Assembly: GCA_017538255.1 (NCBI GenBank)
Contig: JAFYJD010000012.1
Location: 69,714-133,713, forward strand
Length of the DNA: 64,000 nucleotides
Reading direction: 5' to 3'
DNA from: Clostridia bacterium
GTDB taxonomy: Bacteria > Bacillota > Clostridia > Christensenellales > CAG-138
Shown: one piece after another, positions 34,675-44,169 of the stretch
How the letters are laid out: the number at the start of each line of letters is the position of its first letter
Numbering within the stretch: position 1 is the stretch's first letter
The notes under the pieces: generated by a model
Databases searched by the model: none
The model's input: the letters and a program-made list of their open reading frames with translations, nothing else
Told to the model about the DNA's origin: nothing
Position numbers and translations under genes: made by a program

Positions 34675-35196
34675 TCAGATGACGCCGTTTTCCGTCAGCC
34701 AATTCTCAATATGCTTTTGGGAGTTCTCAACGCCGCTGCCGCTAAGGGAAAGTCCTCTTGCAACGCTTGAGTTGCGGCAGATCTTCTTTATATCCTCGAT
34801 GCTGCGTCCGAGGTCGTTGCCCTCGTTGGTGCACAGGGGAAGTATTTTTTTGTTTGAAAAATCAAAAGCCTCCAGAAAAGTGAATACCGCCATCGGCATC
34901 GTATTCCAATAATTCGGGTAGGCGAGGATTATGGTATCGTATTCGTCGATGCTTTCTGGAAGATCCCTTAGTTCGGGGCGCGCATTATTGTTGTAGTCAT
35001 CTTTTGACTCGCGCATGCAAACATCGTATTCATCGGAATAGGGCTTTTTCATAACGATATTAAAGATATCGGCGCCGGTGAGTTCTTTGCACATCTCGGC
35101 AGCGACCTCGGTATGTCCTACCTTGATGTACTGCTTGGAATAACCAACATAGTTTTCGCCTCTTCTTGAAAAGAAAGCAATGAGTGTTTTGGACAT
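34675..35196 (-). CDS. Flavodoxin-family protein
   Basis: A 173-residue FMN-binding flavodoxin-like protein, likely an electron carrier or small oxidoreductase. The N-terminal phosphate loop is of the form SRRGENY-x(n)-GHTE (residues 10-30), with an inserted segment as in the long-loop subgroup found in Clostridia. The isoalloxazine region shows ILAYPNYWNTMPMAV (about 90-105), the typical Trp after a YPNY motif, and the end is LSLSGSGVENSQKHIENWL. The ATG has AAGGAGG seven bases upstream. It stands alone; a weak hairpin with T-run follows at about 34638-34670. Confidence 0.85.
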   Translation of the reverse strand: MSKTLIAFFSRRGENYVGYSKQYIKVGHTEVAAEMCKELTGADIFNIVMKKPYSDEYDVCMRESKDDYNNNARPELRDLPESIDEYDTIILAYPNYWNTMPMAVFTFLEAFDFSNKKILPLCTNEGNDLGRSIEDIKKICRNSSVARGLSLSGSGVENSQKHIENWLTENGVI

Positions 35197-35403
35197 AATC
35201 TATCCTCCTTAAATAGTTGCGCGGCGATGCCGCTTATCCTTGGTATCATTTTACTACTTTTCAAAGCATAACACAAGGTATCTGTGGTTATATTTTCCGC
35301 AAAAAGTGTTTTTGGAGGCAGTTCATATAAATCCTGTATTTGCATCGAAAAAAAATAATCATCAATATTTTGCGCAACTGTTCCATTTTGGCTCAAAAAG
35401 TTG

Positions 35404-35409
35404 TATAAT
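35404..35409 (+). promoter_or_regulatory. -10 box of the glmS operon promoter
   Basis: TATAAT about 40 bases before the glmS start; the matching -35 region (near 35381) is poor, so the element may depend on an activator. Confidence 0.4.
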
Positions 35410-35449
35410 AATCAAATGGATAAATCTATGCCCATTCGGAGGTTTGAAT

Positions 35450-37279
35450 ATGTGTGGAATAGTCGGATATGTCGGTGATAAAAAAGCTACTCCGATCCTT
35501 TTGAACGCACTCGAAAAACTTGAATACCGCGGTTATGATTCCGCAGGTATCGCGCTCGTTTCGGAAAACAGTATTGCGATACACAAGACCCGCGGCAGGA
35601 TCGCGGATCTTCGCTGCATCATCGAACGGGACCTTGTTGATGATTGCACAGTCGGCATCGGTCATACGCGCTGGGCAACACACGGCGAGCCGTCTGACGT
35701 GAACTCGCACCCGCATCTTTCGAAGAGCGGCAGGGTAGCGGTCGTTCATAACGGTATCATCGAAAATTATATCGAACTCAAGCATCATCTTGAGTCGCGC
35801 GGCCACAGTTTTTCAACGGAAACTGATTCTGAAGTCGTTTCCGAACTTATCGATTATTTCTATAATGGCGACCCTGTATCCGCCGTTAGAGAAGCGGAAA
35901 CTATGCTCAAGGGGTCCTATGCGCTCGGCATCATATTTGCGGATTTCCCAGAGCAGCTTATCGCACTAAGAAAAGACAGCCCATTGATCATTGGGGTAGG
36001 CAACGGCGAAAACTTTATCGCATCCGATATCCCCGCAATACTTAAACACACGCGCAATGTTTTCAGGCTCGGAGAGCGTGAACTCGTCGTGCTGACCGCA
36101 AAGCGTGTTAACGTATTCAACACCTACGGCGAGCGCATCGAACATCAGATCACGCACATTGATTGGGACGCCGCCGCTGCTGAAAAGGGCGGCTACGCTC
36201 ACTTTATGATAAAGGAAATAATGGAGCAGCCCGACGCTGTTGCAAAGACCGTTGCCCCGAGGATCGACGAGTGCGGAAATATCGAGCTCGGATTCAAGAA
36301 CATCACCGATGATGACCTTAGGTCCATTAACTCAATTAAGATCACCGCCTGCGGCTCTGCTTACCACGTCGGCGTTGTTGCAAAGTATTTTCTTAAAAAT
36401 ATGCTCGGCATATCGGTTGAAGCTGAACTCGCATCCGAGTTCAGGTACTGCGACCCGATCGTTGACGATAAAACGCTTGTTATTGTTATAAGTCAATCCG
36501 GTGAAACTCTCGATACCTTGTACGCGCTTCGCGAGGCAAAGAACAAGGGTGGGCGCGTTGTTTCCGTCGTCAATGTTGTCGCAAGCGCAATCGCCAACGA
36601 AAGCGAAGAAGTGCTCTATACTTGGGCCGGCCCGGAGATATCGGTGGCGACCACCAAGGCATACAGCACTCAACTCGTGCTTGTCGAATTACTCGGCATC
36701 TATATGGCCAAACTTCGCGGAAGTATCAGCAGCGAAAAGGTGTGTGAACTTGTTGGAAGTTTGCAGCGGATACCGTCCAACATCGCGCTTGAACTCCGAG
36801 ATGTCCAGTCGATACAATACATCGCTTCACTGTATTTCAACTGTCAGGATGTATTCTTCCTGGGAAGAAATATTGATTATGCGCTTTCGCTTGAGGCTTC
36901 GCTCAAACTTAAGGAGATATCTTACATTCATTCCGAAGCATACGCCGCGGGTGAACTCAAACACGGCACTATATCGCTAATCGAGGAAGGCACCGTTGTG
37001 ATTGCTCTGTGCACCTATAGGCCGCTTCTTGAAAAGATGATCTCCAATATCAAAGAGGTAAAAGCGAGGGGCGCCAAGGTCATCGCACTTGTCAACGCCG
37101 ATGATGATCAGACCCAAAATGTTGCTGACCATATTATCAGAATACCCGCTTGCAGCGAAATTGAAGCGTCTTCGCTTGCGATCGTTCCGCTTCAGCTGCT
37201 CGCGTATTATATCGCATCTCTGCGTGGCTGCGATATCGATAAGCCGAGAAATCTCGCAAAATCCGTTACGGTGGAATAA
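35450..37279 (+). CDS. glmS: Glucosamine-6-phosphate synthase (glutamine-hydrolysing)
   Basis: Makes glucosamine 6-phosphate from fructose 6-phosphate and glutamine, the entry to wall precursors. The 609 residues start MCGIVGYVGDKKA, with the catalytic N-terminal Cys2 exposed after Met removal. The glutaminase half follows (RWATHGEPSDVNSHPH and GIIENY), then two SIS domains (ACGSAYHVGVVAKY, SQSGETLDTLYAL, EISVATTKAYSTQL), and it ends in the usual DKPRNLAKSVTVE. The ATG at 35450 follows GGAGGTTTGAAT; the longer in-frame reading back to 35240 overlaps the promoter and is not used. No glmS ribozyme could be seen. It leads a tight six-gene unit. Confidence 0.97.
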   Translation: MCGIVGYVGDKKATPILLNALEKLEYRGYDSAGIALVSENSIAIHKTRGRIADLRCIIERDLVDDCTVGIGHTRWATHGEPSDVNSHPHLSKSGRVAVVHNGIIENYIELKHHLESRGHSFSTETDSEVVSELIDYFYNGDPVSAVREAETMLKGSYALGIIFADFPEQLIALRKDSPLIIGVGNGENFIASDIPAILKHTRNVFRLGERELVVLTAKRVNVFNTYGERIEHQITHIDWDAAAAEKGGYAHFMIKEIMEQPDAVAKTVAPRIDECGNIELGFKNITDDDLRSINSIKITACGSAYHVGVVAKYFLKNMLGISVEAELASEFRYCDPIVDDKTLVIVISQSGETLDTLYALREAKNKGGRVVSVVNVVASAIANESEEVLYTWAGPEISVATTKAYSTQLVLVELLGIYMAKLRGSISSEKVCELVGSLQRIPSNIALELRDVQSIQYIASLYFNCQDVFFLGRNIDYALSLEASLKLKEISYIHSEAYAAGELKHGTISLIEEGTVVIALCTYRPLLEKMISNIKEVKARGAKVIALVNADDDQTQNVADHIIRIPACSEIEASSLAIVPLQLLAYYIASLRGCDIDKPRNLAKSVTVE

Positions 37280-38604
37280 TGCGTACCGTTGATATAATCG
37301 AAAATAAAGTAAAGGGCCTTGAAAACACCCGAGAGGAGATCGAGTTCCTTGTAAACGGTCTGTTAAGCGGTGAAGTTGAGGACTACCAGATGTCCGCTTG
37401 GATGATGGCTATCCGTTTTAAAGGTATGACCGACCGTGAAACCGCCGACCTGACCGCCGCTATGACGGGCAGCGGCGACACCGTTGATCTCGGTGATATT
37501 CCCGGATTTAAGGTCGACAAGCATTCAACCGGCGGAGTGGGGGATACCACCACTCTTATCGTTGCCCCGCTTGTTGCGGCTTGCGGCGGTGTTGTCGCAA
37601 AGATGTCCGGGCGTGGACTTGCGCACTCCGGCGGAACGCTCGATAAACTTGAATCCGTACCTGGCGTTAATATCGAACAAAGCATCGACACGTTCAAAGC
37701 CATTGTCAAGCGCATCGGAGTCTGCGTTATTGGGCAATCCTCAGACCTTGATCCGGCCGACAAAAGGATGTATGCCCTGCGCGATGTAACGGGTACAGTT
37801 CAGAGTATTCCGCTTATCGCGTCAAGCATTATGAGCAAAAAAATCGCTTCGGGCGCAGACGGCATCGTGCTCGATGTAAAGACTGGCAACGGAGCGTTTA
37901 TGGAAACGCTCGACGACGCAAGAATACTTGCGAAAACAATGGTCGCGATTGGCAAGCATTCAGGGAAAAGAACCGTCGCGCTCATCACCGACATGAATCG
38001 CCCCCTCGGTATGGCTATCGGCAACGGACTCGAACTCAAAGAAGCGATAGAGGCTTTGAGCGGCATAATCCCGCTCGACGATCCGCTGATGCAAGTCTCA
38101 CTCGCGCTTGCCGAAAATATGCTTATTATTTCAGGTATAGCCCAAAATGAACTTACCGCTCGCGATATGCTCGTGCAGGCGCTTAAAAGCGGCGATGGCC
38201 TAAATAAACTGCGCCAAATGATCGAATCACTCGGCGGTTACACCGACTATATCGATGATCCTGAACTCCTTATCAAAACCGAAACAACTGTCTGCGTACC
38301 CGCGCTTAAAAGCGGCTACATAGGTGCAATAGATTCAAAATCTTTGGGTTTGGGCGCAATGCTTCTCGGCGCAGGCCGTGAGGTCGCTTCCGACGTCATC
38401 GATCCGAGCGTAGGCATACTGATGCACAAGCGGTATGGCGATCGCGTTAATAAGGGCGAGCCTATTGCAGAACTTTTTATCAACGACAGATCAAACGAGA
38501 GCAGGGTGATATCGCTCATCGAACAGGCCGTCGTGATACTTGATAAAAAGCCCGAGAATATTCCTTTGATCTATGATATCATCAACGAGGATAATGTGAT
38601 TTGA
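37279..38604 (+). CDS. pdp: Pyrimidine-nucleoside (thymidine) phosphorylase
   Basis: Splits pyrimidine nucleosides with phosphate to base and (deoxy)ribose 1-phosphate. The 441-residue product matches the family in length and in motifs: a helical N-terminal domain ending [12 protein letters not shown], the phosphate-binding [13 protein letters not shown] (residues about 75-87), [17 protein letters not shown], and [19 protein letters not shown], then VKTGNGAFM. The ATG overlaps the glmS stop by one base (TAATG). Whether it prefers thymidine, or both uridine and thymidine, is not visible, so deoA is an alternative name. Confidence 0.94.
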   Translation: MRTVDIIENKVKGLENTREEIEFLVNGLLSGEVEDYQMSAWMMAIRFKGMTDRETADLTAAMTGSGDTVDLGDIPGFKVDKHSTGGVGDTTTLIVAPLVAACGGVVAKMSGRGLAHSGGTLDKLESVPGVNIEQSIDTFKAIVKRIGVCVIGQSSDLDPADKRMYALRDVTGTVQSIPLIASSIMSKKIASGADGIVLDVKTGNGAFMETLDDARILAKTMVAIGKHSGKRTVALITDMNRPLGMAIGNGLELKEAIEALSGIIPLDDPLMQVSLALAENMLIISGIAQNELTARDMLVQALKSGDGLNKLRQMIESLGGYTDYIDDPELLIKTETTVCVPALKSGYIGAIDSKSLGLGAMLLGAGREVASDVIDPSVGILMHKRYGDRVNKGEPIAELFINDRSNESRVISLIEQAVVILDKKPENIPLIYDIINEDNVI

Positions 38605-39623
38605 AGACATCTGATTTCTATTATGACCTGCCGCTTGAATTGATCGCGCAGACGCCTTCAGACATACGAAGCAAGTCAAGGTTGCTGGTCTATAACAGGA
38701 GCACAAAACTTATCGAGGATAAGATCTTTTCCGATATAATCGACTATCTCGAGCCGGGCGACGTGCTTGTTCGCAACACGACGAAGGTCATACCCGCGCG
38801 ACTGTTCGGAACTCGTACCGATACCGGCGGGCAGATGGAGTTTCTTTTGCTTAGGCGCATTGACGAAAAGAAATGGGAGTGCCTTGTCAAACCCGGCCGC
38901 CGCGCGAAGGTCGGACTTACTTTCCGCATAAACGACGAACTTTCCGCGACCGTAGTTGAACAGCTCCTCGACGGCAACAGGATAATCGAACTCGATTACC
39001 GCGGCATATTCGAAGAAGTGCTTGACAGAGCGGGTGAAGTGCCGCTTCCGCCGTATATCACCGAAAAACTTGCCGACAGTTCACGCTACCAAACCGTATA
39101 CGCACGCGAAAACGGCTCGGCCGCCGCGCCGACGGCAGGGCTTCATTTTACCGATGAGCTTCTTGCAAAGATCCGTGAAAAAGGCATTTATATCGCGGAT
39201 GTTTTGCTCCACGTCGGGCTCGGGACATTCCGCCCCGTATCGGTTGAGAATATCGAAGAGCACCGTATGCATTCGGAGCGTTACGAATGCAGCGAGGAGG
39301 CGGCGTCCGTAATCAACTCCGCGCGCAAAGCGGGCGGACGCATAATCGCCGTCGGTACGACAAGCTGTCGAACGCTTGAAAGCATCGCGGACGATGACGG
39401 CGTTGTTCACCCGGGAAGCGGCTCTACCGATATTTTCATTAAACCGGGGTATCGCTTCAAAGCGGTCGACGCGCTGATAACCAATTTTCATCTGCCGGAG
39501 TCAACGCTTTTGATGCTGATCAGCGCATTCTCCTCGCGCGATGAAGTTATGCGCATCTACGCTCACGCGATTGCTGAAAGATACAGATTCTTTTCCTTTG
39601 GCGACGCTTCGTTCTTTATTTGA
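38601..39623 (+). CDS. queA: QueA, S-adenosylmethionine:tRNA ribosyltransferase-isomerase
   Basis: Adds the cyclopentenediol ring in queuosine synthesis, using the ribosyl group of AdoMet on preQ1-tRNA. The 340 residues begin with [18 protein letters not shown], and carry RSKSRLLVY, the [15 protein letters not shown] region, [27 protein letters not shown] and the C-terminal [18 protein letters not shown]. It starts with TTG (38601) overlapping the pdp stop by four bases (TTGA) and preceded by GAGG, so translation is coupled. The next gene, tgt, acts one step earlier in the same pathway. Confidence 0.96.
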   Translation: MKTSDFYYDLPLELIAQTPSDIRSKSRLLVYNRSTKLIEDKIFSDIIDYLEPGDVLVRNTTKVIPARLFGTRTDTGGQMEFLLLRRIDEKKWECLVKPGRRAKVGLTFRINDELSATVVEQLLDGNRIIELDYRGIFEEVLDRAGEVPLPPYITEKLADSSRYQTVYARENGSAAAPTAGLHFTDELLAKIREKGIYIADVLLHVGLGTFRPVSVENIEEHRMHSERYECSEEAASVINSARKAGGRIIAVGTTSCRTLESIADDDGVVHPGSGSTDIFIKPGYRFKAVDALITNFHLPESTLLMLISAFSSRDEVMRIYAHAIAERYRFFSFGDASFFI

Positions 39624-39641
39624 TATTGAAAGGCTTTAGTT

Positions 39642-40760
39642 ATGGAATCTCACGTTCGTTATGAACTTATAAGCACCTGCAAACAATCCGGCGCGAGACG
39701 CGGCAGGCTTCACACGCCGCACGGTATGATCGAAACGCCTTGTTTTATGGCTGTCGGAACACAGGCGACTGTCAAGGCTATGACGCCGCGCGATCTTAAG
39801 GAGGTCGGCGCGGGCATCGTGCTTGCAAATACCTATCATCTTCATCTTCGTCCCGGCCACCAACTCGTAAAGGAATGCGGCGGGCTGCACGAGTTTTCTC
39901 AATGGCACGGTCCTATGCTCACGGACAGCGGCGGGTTTCAGGTTTTCAGCCTTGCGGCGATGAACAAGATCACCGAGGAAGGCGTTGAGTTCAGTTCGCA
40001 TATCGATGGGCACAAGATGTTCTTTACACCGGAATACGTGATGGAGATCGAGCAGGCGCTCGGCGCGGATATCGCAATGGCGTTTGACGAATGCGCTCCG
40101 GCCGACTGCGACAGGGCCTACACGATCGCAGCGATGAATCGCACTCATCGTTGGGCGCAAAGATGCAAATCAAGCCACACCCGCGCGGATCAGGCGCTTT
40201 TCGGAATAATCCAGGGCGGTATGTTTGCGGATCTTAGGATCGAGAGCACCAAGGTGCTGACCGATATGGATTTTCCCGGCTACGGTATAGGCGGGCTTTC
40301 CGTCGGAGAGCCAAAACCCGTGATGTACGAGATGCTCGAAAGCTTAATGCCGCATATGCCCGTAAATAAGCCTCATTATCTTATGGGCGTCGGCAGTCCC
40401 GATTGCCTTGTGGAGGGTTCTATGCGCGGCATCGATATGTTCGATTGCGTGCTTCAAACGCGTTCCGCTCGAAACGGGCTCGCATTCACATTCGACGGCA
40501 AAAAGATGCTTAGAAACGCCGAGTTCGCGCACGATATGCGTCCCATTGAAGAAGGCTGCGACTGCTATGCCTGCCGCAACTTCTCGCGCGCGTACATCAG
40601 GCATTTGATCAAGGCGGGAGAGATCCTCGCGGCCCAGCTTATCACGATGCATAATCTTCGCTTTACTTATCGACTTATGGAGGGCGTTCGCTCAGCGATA
40701 GAAGAAAACAGGCTCGTTGACTATCGCAACGAACTTTTACTCCGCGGTGCATTCAATTGA
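39642..40760 (+). CDS. tgt: tRNA-guanine transglycosylase
   Basis: Exchanges G34 of tRNA-Asp, Asn, His and Tyr for preQ1. The 372-residue product has [15 protein letters not shown], the active-site [12 protein letters not shown] (Asp about residue 107), the nucleophile region with [11 protein letters not shown], and [13 protein letters not shown]. The zinc site is the C-x-C-x2-C-x(n)-H cluster [18 protein letters not shown] ... TMHN near the C-terminus. It follows queA by 18 bases and its stop overlaps tsaE by one base, so the set queA-tgt is coupled to the t6A genes. Confidence 0.97.
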   Translation: MESHVRYELISTCKQSGARRGRLHTPHGMIETPCFMAVGTQATVKAMTPRDLKEVGAGIVLANTYHLHLRPGHQLVKECGGLHEFSQWHGPMLTDSGGFQVFSLAAMNKITEEGVEFSSHIDGHKMFFTPEYVMEIEQALGADIAMAFDECAPADCDRAYTIAAMNRTHRWAQRCKSSHTRADQALFGIIQGGMFADLRIESTKVLTDMDFPGYGIGGLSVGEPKPVMYEMLESLMPHMPVNKPHYLMGVGSPDCLVEGSMRGIDMFDCVLQTRSARNGLAFTFDGKKMLRNAEFAHDMRPIEEGCDCYACRNFSRAYIRHLIKAGEILAAQLITMHNLRFTYRLMEGVRSAIEENRLVDYRNELLLRGAFN

Positions 40761-41218
40761 TGAACAGAAGTTTTATAATTAAAAACGAACGCGAAATGCA
40801 GGGTTTAGCTTCATCGCTCGCTAATACTGTTTCAAACGGTATGTTCATTGCGCTGTTTGGCGATATGGGGGCGGGGAAAACGACGTTTATCAGATATTTT
40901 GCCGCCGAACTTGGGATCGATTCTGTCGCAAGTCCGACCTTCACCGTCGTAAGAAACTATGTTTCAGATTCGATCAATATCGCTCATTTTGACTGTTATC
41001 GGCTTTCGGGCGCGGATGAACTCTACGCTCTCGGATTTGAAGACTATCTGGATGGTGAGTCGCTTATCGCTATGGAATGGTCGGAGAACTGTTTTGACGC
41101 GCTGCCTGAACAGCGCCTTGAAATACACATAAATGGCTCCGGCTGCGATCCGCGTGAAGTAGCGCTAATCTCATACGGATGTGAATATGACGCGATCGTC
41201 GATGGGATAGAACTATGA
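40760..41218 (+). CDS. tsaE: TsaE, ATPase for tRNA t6A37 synthesis
   Basis: TsaE is the small ATPase that regulates the TsaB-TsaD complex making threonylcarbamoyl-adenosine at position 37 of tRNAs reading ANN codons. The 152-residue product has Walker A FGDMGAGKTTFIRYFA (residues about 34-49), SPTFTVVRNY, the switch HFDCYRLSG, and the tail LIAMEWSENC, all typical. The ATG at 40760 overlaps the tgt stop (TGATG); the TTG three bases earlier is less likely. tsaB follows with a four-base overlap; tsaD is not in the window. Confidence 0.95.
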   Translation: MNRSFIIKNEREMQGLASSLANTVSNGMFIALFGDMGAGKTTFIRYFAAELGIDSVASPTFTVVRNYVSDSINIAHFDCYRLSGADELYALGFEDYLDGESLIAMEWSENCFDALPEQRLEIHINGSGCDPREVALISYGCEYDAIVDGIEL

Positions 41219-41817
41219 ACATCCTTGCGGTTTCAACATCACAAAAACATCCATCTGTCGCGCTGATGCTCGGCGATAGACTCTATACGTTTGTCGACGA
41301 AAGCGGCTCGCAGCATTCTGTTGCATTAACCAATGCAGTCGACCTAATTATGACCGAAACAAACGCGTCTTACTGCACCCTTGACTGTCTTGCAGTTGAC
41401 GTTGGACCGGGCTCGTTTACAGGCGTTCGCATCGGGATAGCGTTTATAAACGCGCTTGCTTACTCGCTTAATAAAAAGGTTATCCCTGTTTCATCGCTCC
41501 GTGCGCTTCGTTGTCTTGCGGAAAACAGGAACTCGAAGGTTTTAACGGCGCTTGACGCAAGAAACGGGAATGGCTACTATGCGCTCTTTGACGGCGGGAA
41601 AACGGTCGTTGAGCCGTCGCCGTGCGTACTTGGCGAGATAGCGCCGCTTGCGGATGAATGCGATGGGGTGCTTGGCGACTGCTTTATGCGAAGCGATGTA
41701 TTCACAGCGGAGCATATCCTCGCGGAGGCTTGCTTGTCCGCGGATTCTGCTGCGGACTGCGCCGCGGCGATGTACCTGCGGCCTTCGCAGGCGGAACGCC
41801 TCAAAAAGCCAGACTGA
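41215..41817 (+). CDS. tsaB: TsaB, t6A37 synthesis scaffold protein
   Basis: TsaB is a catalytically inactive ASKHA-fold partner of TsaD. The 200-residue protein starts MNILAVSTSQKHPSVAL, has the family signature DVGPGSFTGVRIGIAF (about 63-78) and LDARNGNGYYALFDGG. The C-terminal ending AAAMYLRPSQAER is the usual YLR-x-S/P tail. The ATG overlaps the tsaE stop by four bases. It ends one base from the convergent spoIIID gene. Confidence 0.95.
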   Translation: MNILAVSTSQKHPSVALMLGDRLYTFVDESGSQHSVALTNAVDLIMTETNASYCTLDCLAVDVGPGSFTGVRIGIAFINALAYSLNKKVIPVSSLRALRCLAENRNSKVLTALDARNGNGYYALFDGGKTVVEPSPCVLGEIAPLADECDGVLGDCFMRSDVFTAEHILAEACLSADSAADCAAAMYLRPSQAERLKKPD

Positions 41818-41818
41818 T

Positions 41819-42085
41819 TCACGCGCCCTCGGCTCTGTCGCCGGAATGGTACTTAAGATAGGTCGCGCGACCGCCGCGTATATGGCGTTCTTCCTTGTTG
41901 ATATCAAGAACTGCCGATACGCGCTCGGCGAGTCCCTTGTTGATCTGCCTGAGCCGTTCCGTAACATCCTTGTGTACAGTGGACTTGGAAACGCCGAAAA
42001 CGCCCGCGGCTGCGCGTACCGTAGCGCCCGTTTCAATTATGTAGTCTGCGATGTCCAAAACTCTGGATTCGATATAGATATTCAA
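41819..42085 (-). CDS. spoIIID: SpoIIID, mother-cell transcription factor
   Basis: SpoIIID switches many mother-cell genes on or off after engulfment. The 88-residue protein has the family helix-turn-helix, seen as IADYIIETGATVRAAAGVFG and the recognition part VSKSTVHKDVTERL, followed by the basic RHIRGGRATYLKYH segment that also contacts DNA. The start is the TTG at 42085: GGAGG precedes it by nine bases, and the beginning then matches the family (NIYIESR before the first helix); the upstream ATG at 42115 precedes the ribosome site. The last residues extend a little past the usual end. It overlaps no gene but nearly touches tsaB. Confidence 0.93.
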   Translation of the reverse strand: MNIYIESRVLDIADYIIETGATVRAAAGVFGVSKSTVHKDVTERLRQINKGLAERVSAVLDINKEERHIRGGRATYLKYHSGDRAEGA

Positions 42086-42129
42086 AACCGATGGCCTCCA
42101 AAACAGGATCAGCATTTGCTGTCTTCTGT

Positions 42130-42159
42130 AATGTATGCAGATATCGGTGTTTTAATACC
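42130..42159 (-). promoter_or_regulatory. Possible sigma-E-type promoter of spoIIID
   Basis: On the minus strand CATACATT (42137-42130) fits a sigma-E -10 box well; a candidate -35, GGTATT (42159-42154), is 16 bases away, slightly far. In Bacillus spoIIID is read by sigma-E. Inference. Confidence 0.35.
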
Positions 42160-42189
42160 CATGATTTAGAAAGTGTTGAACGGTGTAAA

Positions 42190-42945
42190 ATGCAGGATAC
42201 AAAGACTTGCGAAACAAGATTTTCAAGAACGGAGATGCTTCTTGGCAAAGAGGCGGTAAGGTCGCTGGCCTCCCGCCGAGTTGCAGTATTCGGCGTTGGC
42301 GGAGTCGGCGGGTTTGCTGTTGAGGCGCTTGTCCGAAGCGGCATCGGCTTTCTCGACCTTATCGACAGCGACAAGGTCTGTCTGTCCAACCTCAATCGCC
42401 AGATAATCGCAACAGAAAATACGCTTGGTATGTATAAGGTCGACGCGGCGCGGGACAGAGCACTTTCGATAAACCCCGAATGCATCGTAAACACCCATAA
42501 GGTATTCTATCTTCCGGAAACAGCGGATATGTTCGATTTTACCGAATACGACTACATAATCGACGCCATTGATACCGTTAGCGGCAAACTGATGCTTGTT
42601 GAGGCGGCAAACGCTGCCGGTGTGCCGATAATCTGCTCGATGGGCGCGGGCAACAAGCTCGATCCTACGGCGTTTCGGGTGGCGGACATCTATAAAACCT
42701 CCGTCTGCCCCCTTGCGCGCGTGATGCGGCGAGAACTGAAAAAACGCGGCATAAAGAAGTTGAAGGTCGTCTACTCAACAGAGGAGCCTGTTGAGCACAA
42801 GGATTCGGATATCGAATACGAAAAGAGCCTTCTGCCCTTGGGTTCCAAACGGCGCGCTACACCGGGTTCAGTTGCATTCGTGCCGTCAGTCGTCGGGCTT
42901 ATAATAGCCGGAAAAGTAATTAAGGATTTAACGAAACAAGTATAA
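42190..42945 (+). CDS. tcdA: TcdA, tRNA threonylcarbamoyladenosine dehydratase
   Basis: An E1-like adenylating enzyme that turns t6A37 of tRNA into its cyclic form (ct6A). The 251 residues begin near the ETRFSRTEMLLG motif and carry the ATP loop FGVGGVGGFAVEAL (about 34-47), DSDKVCLSNLNRQI, DAIDTVSGKLMLV and the tail GSKRRATPGSVAFVPSVVGL with the catalytic-type Pro-Gly-Ser. A CsdE-type partner is not seen here. The ATG at 42190 is chosen from the homology of the start; the ribosome site is weak. Its presence next to tsaE and tsaB (with spoIIID between) fits the tRNA theme of the region. Confidence 0.92.
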   Translation: MQDTKTCETRFSRTEMLLGKEAVRSLASRRVAVFGVGGVGGFAVEALVRSGIGFLDLIDSDKVCLSNLNRQIIATENTLGMYKVDAARDRALSINPECIVNTHKVFYLPETADMFDFTEYDYIIDAIDTVSGKLMLVEAANAAGVPIICSMGAGNKLDPTAFRVADIYKTSVCPLARVMRRELKKRGIKKLKVVYSTEEPVEHKDSDIEYEKSLLPLGSKRRATPGSVAFVPSVVGLIIAGKVIKDLTKQV

Positions 42946-42963
42946 TATATAATAAAGCATCCC

Positions 42964-42992
42964 TTGACAAACGAACTAATGCCTTGTATAAT
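42964..42992 (+). promoter_or_regulatory. Perfect consensus sigma-A promoter of the metalloprotease/lipoprotein genes
   Basis: TTGACA (42964-42969), exactly 17 bases, TATAAT (42987-42992), an ideal match; the transcript would start near 43000, with AGGAGG at 43012 and ATG at 43027. Confidence 0.9.
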
Positions 42993-43026
42993 AATTATAT
43001 CAATACTTAACAGGAGGTTAATTCAT

Positions 43027-43560
43027 ATGCATCGGATGATAAAAACTATATGTATTATAGTAGTTGTCTGTCTGTTGTTTGCAACATCAGGTGCATCAGC
43101 TGCACAGTATATCTATTACGATTCAGGACTGAGATCGCCAATTGTAGTTGTAAATGTAATTGATGCCATGGGTGTTTTCGGAATTGCACAGACTAAATGG
43201 CACAACACTAACACATGTGTTCAGATTGTTCAGGGCACAGGAAACGATGTTAGCACGATTGTGGCAGAGAATCTTGCGTCAAGTTGGTACGGGTGCTATA
43301 CACCGCTTAGTAGGGAGCATCTGTTCTTTTGGGGAAGAGCCTATAAGTGCAAGATTACACTGAATACTCAACTATTAGCGAACAAATCAGCAACTTTTCG
43401 TGCGAGCGTTCTCGTGCACGAGTTTGGACATGCTTTCTGTTTAGATGATAATCCCTCGAGCGGGAATCTATCTATAATGAATTATGATCGGGATCGAAAC
43501 TATTTATCTTGGCCGACTACAGATGATATCGCTGGCGTCAATTACGCATACGGAGAATAA
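43027..43560 (+). CDS. Secreted zinc metalloprotease, matrixin/snapalysin-like
   Basis: A 177-residue protein with a signal peptide (hydrophobic 8-20, likely cut after ASA at about 26). The zinc site is H131-E-F-G-H135-A-F-C-L-D-D141, followed by a Met-turn SIMNY (M151). In matrixins position 11 of the motif is His; here it is Asp, as in snapalysins (family M7), and the usual Gly at position 8 is Cys. The catalytic domain is short, with no propeptide of the cysteine-switch kind, and four other cysteines could form disulfides. The ATG has AGGAGG nine bases before it. Base use is AT-richer than in neighbouring genes, which suggests recent transfer or fast change. Substrate unknown. Confidence 0.8.
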   Translation: MHRMIKTICIIVVVCLLFATSGASAAQYIYYDSGLRSPIVVVNVIDAMGVFGIAQTKWHNTNTCVQIVQGTGNDVSTIVAENLASSWYGCYTPLSREHLFFWGRAYKCKITLNTQLLANKSATFRASVLVHEFGHAFCLDDNPSSGNLSIMNYDRDRNYLSWPTTDDIAGVNYAYGE

Positions 43561-43571
43561 GGAGGCATAAT

Positions 43572-44165
43572 ATGAAAAAGTTTTTTATGACCATACTGCG
43601 ATCGGTTGCTTCTGTTGGAACAGTATTTTTAATGCTTTCGCTTGCCGCGTGCGGACAGTTTGCGGGTGAACAGTCAATGTATCATGCAGATTATCCGTAC
43701 TTCAGCAGTATTGATGAGTTAACCGCAGAAGCCGATCTGATCATCATCGGAGAGACCGTATCTGCAAATAATGTGGAAAAGTTGAAAACATCATCGGATT
43801 CTGATGATGCACTGCCTTATACTATGTGTGAGGTTAGAATCTCACAGGTTATAAAGGGCACGGCCGAAGTAGGGGAAATCATTACCGTAAAACAGTTTGG
43901 CGATTTTAAAAAAATGCCGGATTCCGCCCTCAAGGAACTTGACGGTTACATTAAGAAAGATTCTACTAACTTGATGTTTTTGCGCGTGTTTGACGGTGTT
44001 CCATCCGAACCTTTGAGCCCATACCAAGGCGTTGTTTCTATTGAAAACGGGAAACTCGTCAGCAAAAGCAAGTATTCTTTATTCGGGTTTGAGAATAATG
44101 AATCTGTCGAGGACGCTGTGGACAGCATCGGTGCTGTAATAGAAATAAGAAGCAAAGGCGATTGA
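43572..44165 (+). CDS. Lipoprotein of unknown function next to the metalloprotease
   Basis: A 197-residue protein with a signal peptide and lipobox LAAC (Cys at about 27), so it is anchored outside the membrane. The rest is a soluble domain with a beta-rich pattern: AEADLIIIGETVSANNVE, CEVRISQVIKGTAEVGEIITVKQFG and LMFLRVFDG. I recall similar stand-alone exported proteins of unknown role in Firmicutes but can name none. It begins 11 bases after the metalloprotease stop, with AAGGAGG upstream, so both come from one transcript and probably work together, for example as protease and its inhibitor or helper (inference). Confidence 0.72.
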   Translation: MKKFFMTILRSVASVGTVFLMLSLAACGQFAGEQSMYHADYPYFSSIDELTAEADLIIIGETVSANNVEKLKTSSDSDDALPYTMCEVRISQVIKGTAEVGEIITVKQFGDFKKMPDSALKELDGYIKKDSTNLMFLRVFDGVPSEPLSPYQGVVSIENGKLVSKSKYSLFGFENNESVEDAVDSIGAVIEIRSKGD

Positions 44166-44169
44166 CTTA

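Noticed and set aside
35200..35449. glmS ribozyme before glmS
   Set aside because: Many Firmicutes have this self-cleaving RNA here, but I could not find its conserved cleavage-site core or pseudoknot sequences, and the promoter -10 box lies only about 40 bases before the start codon, leaving no room for it.
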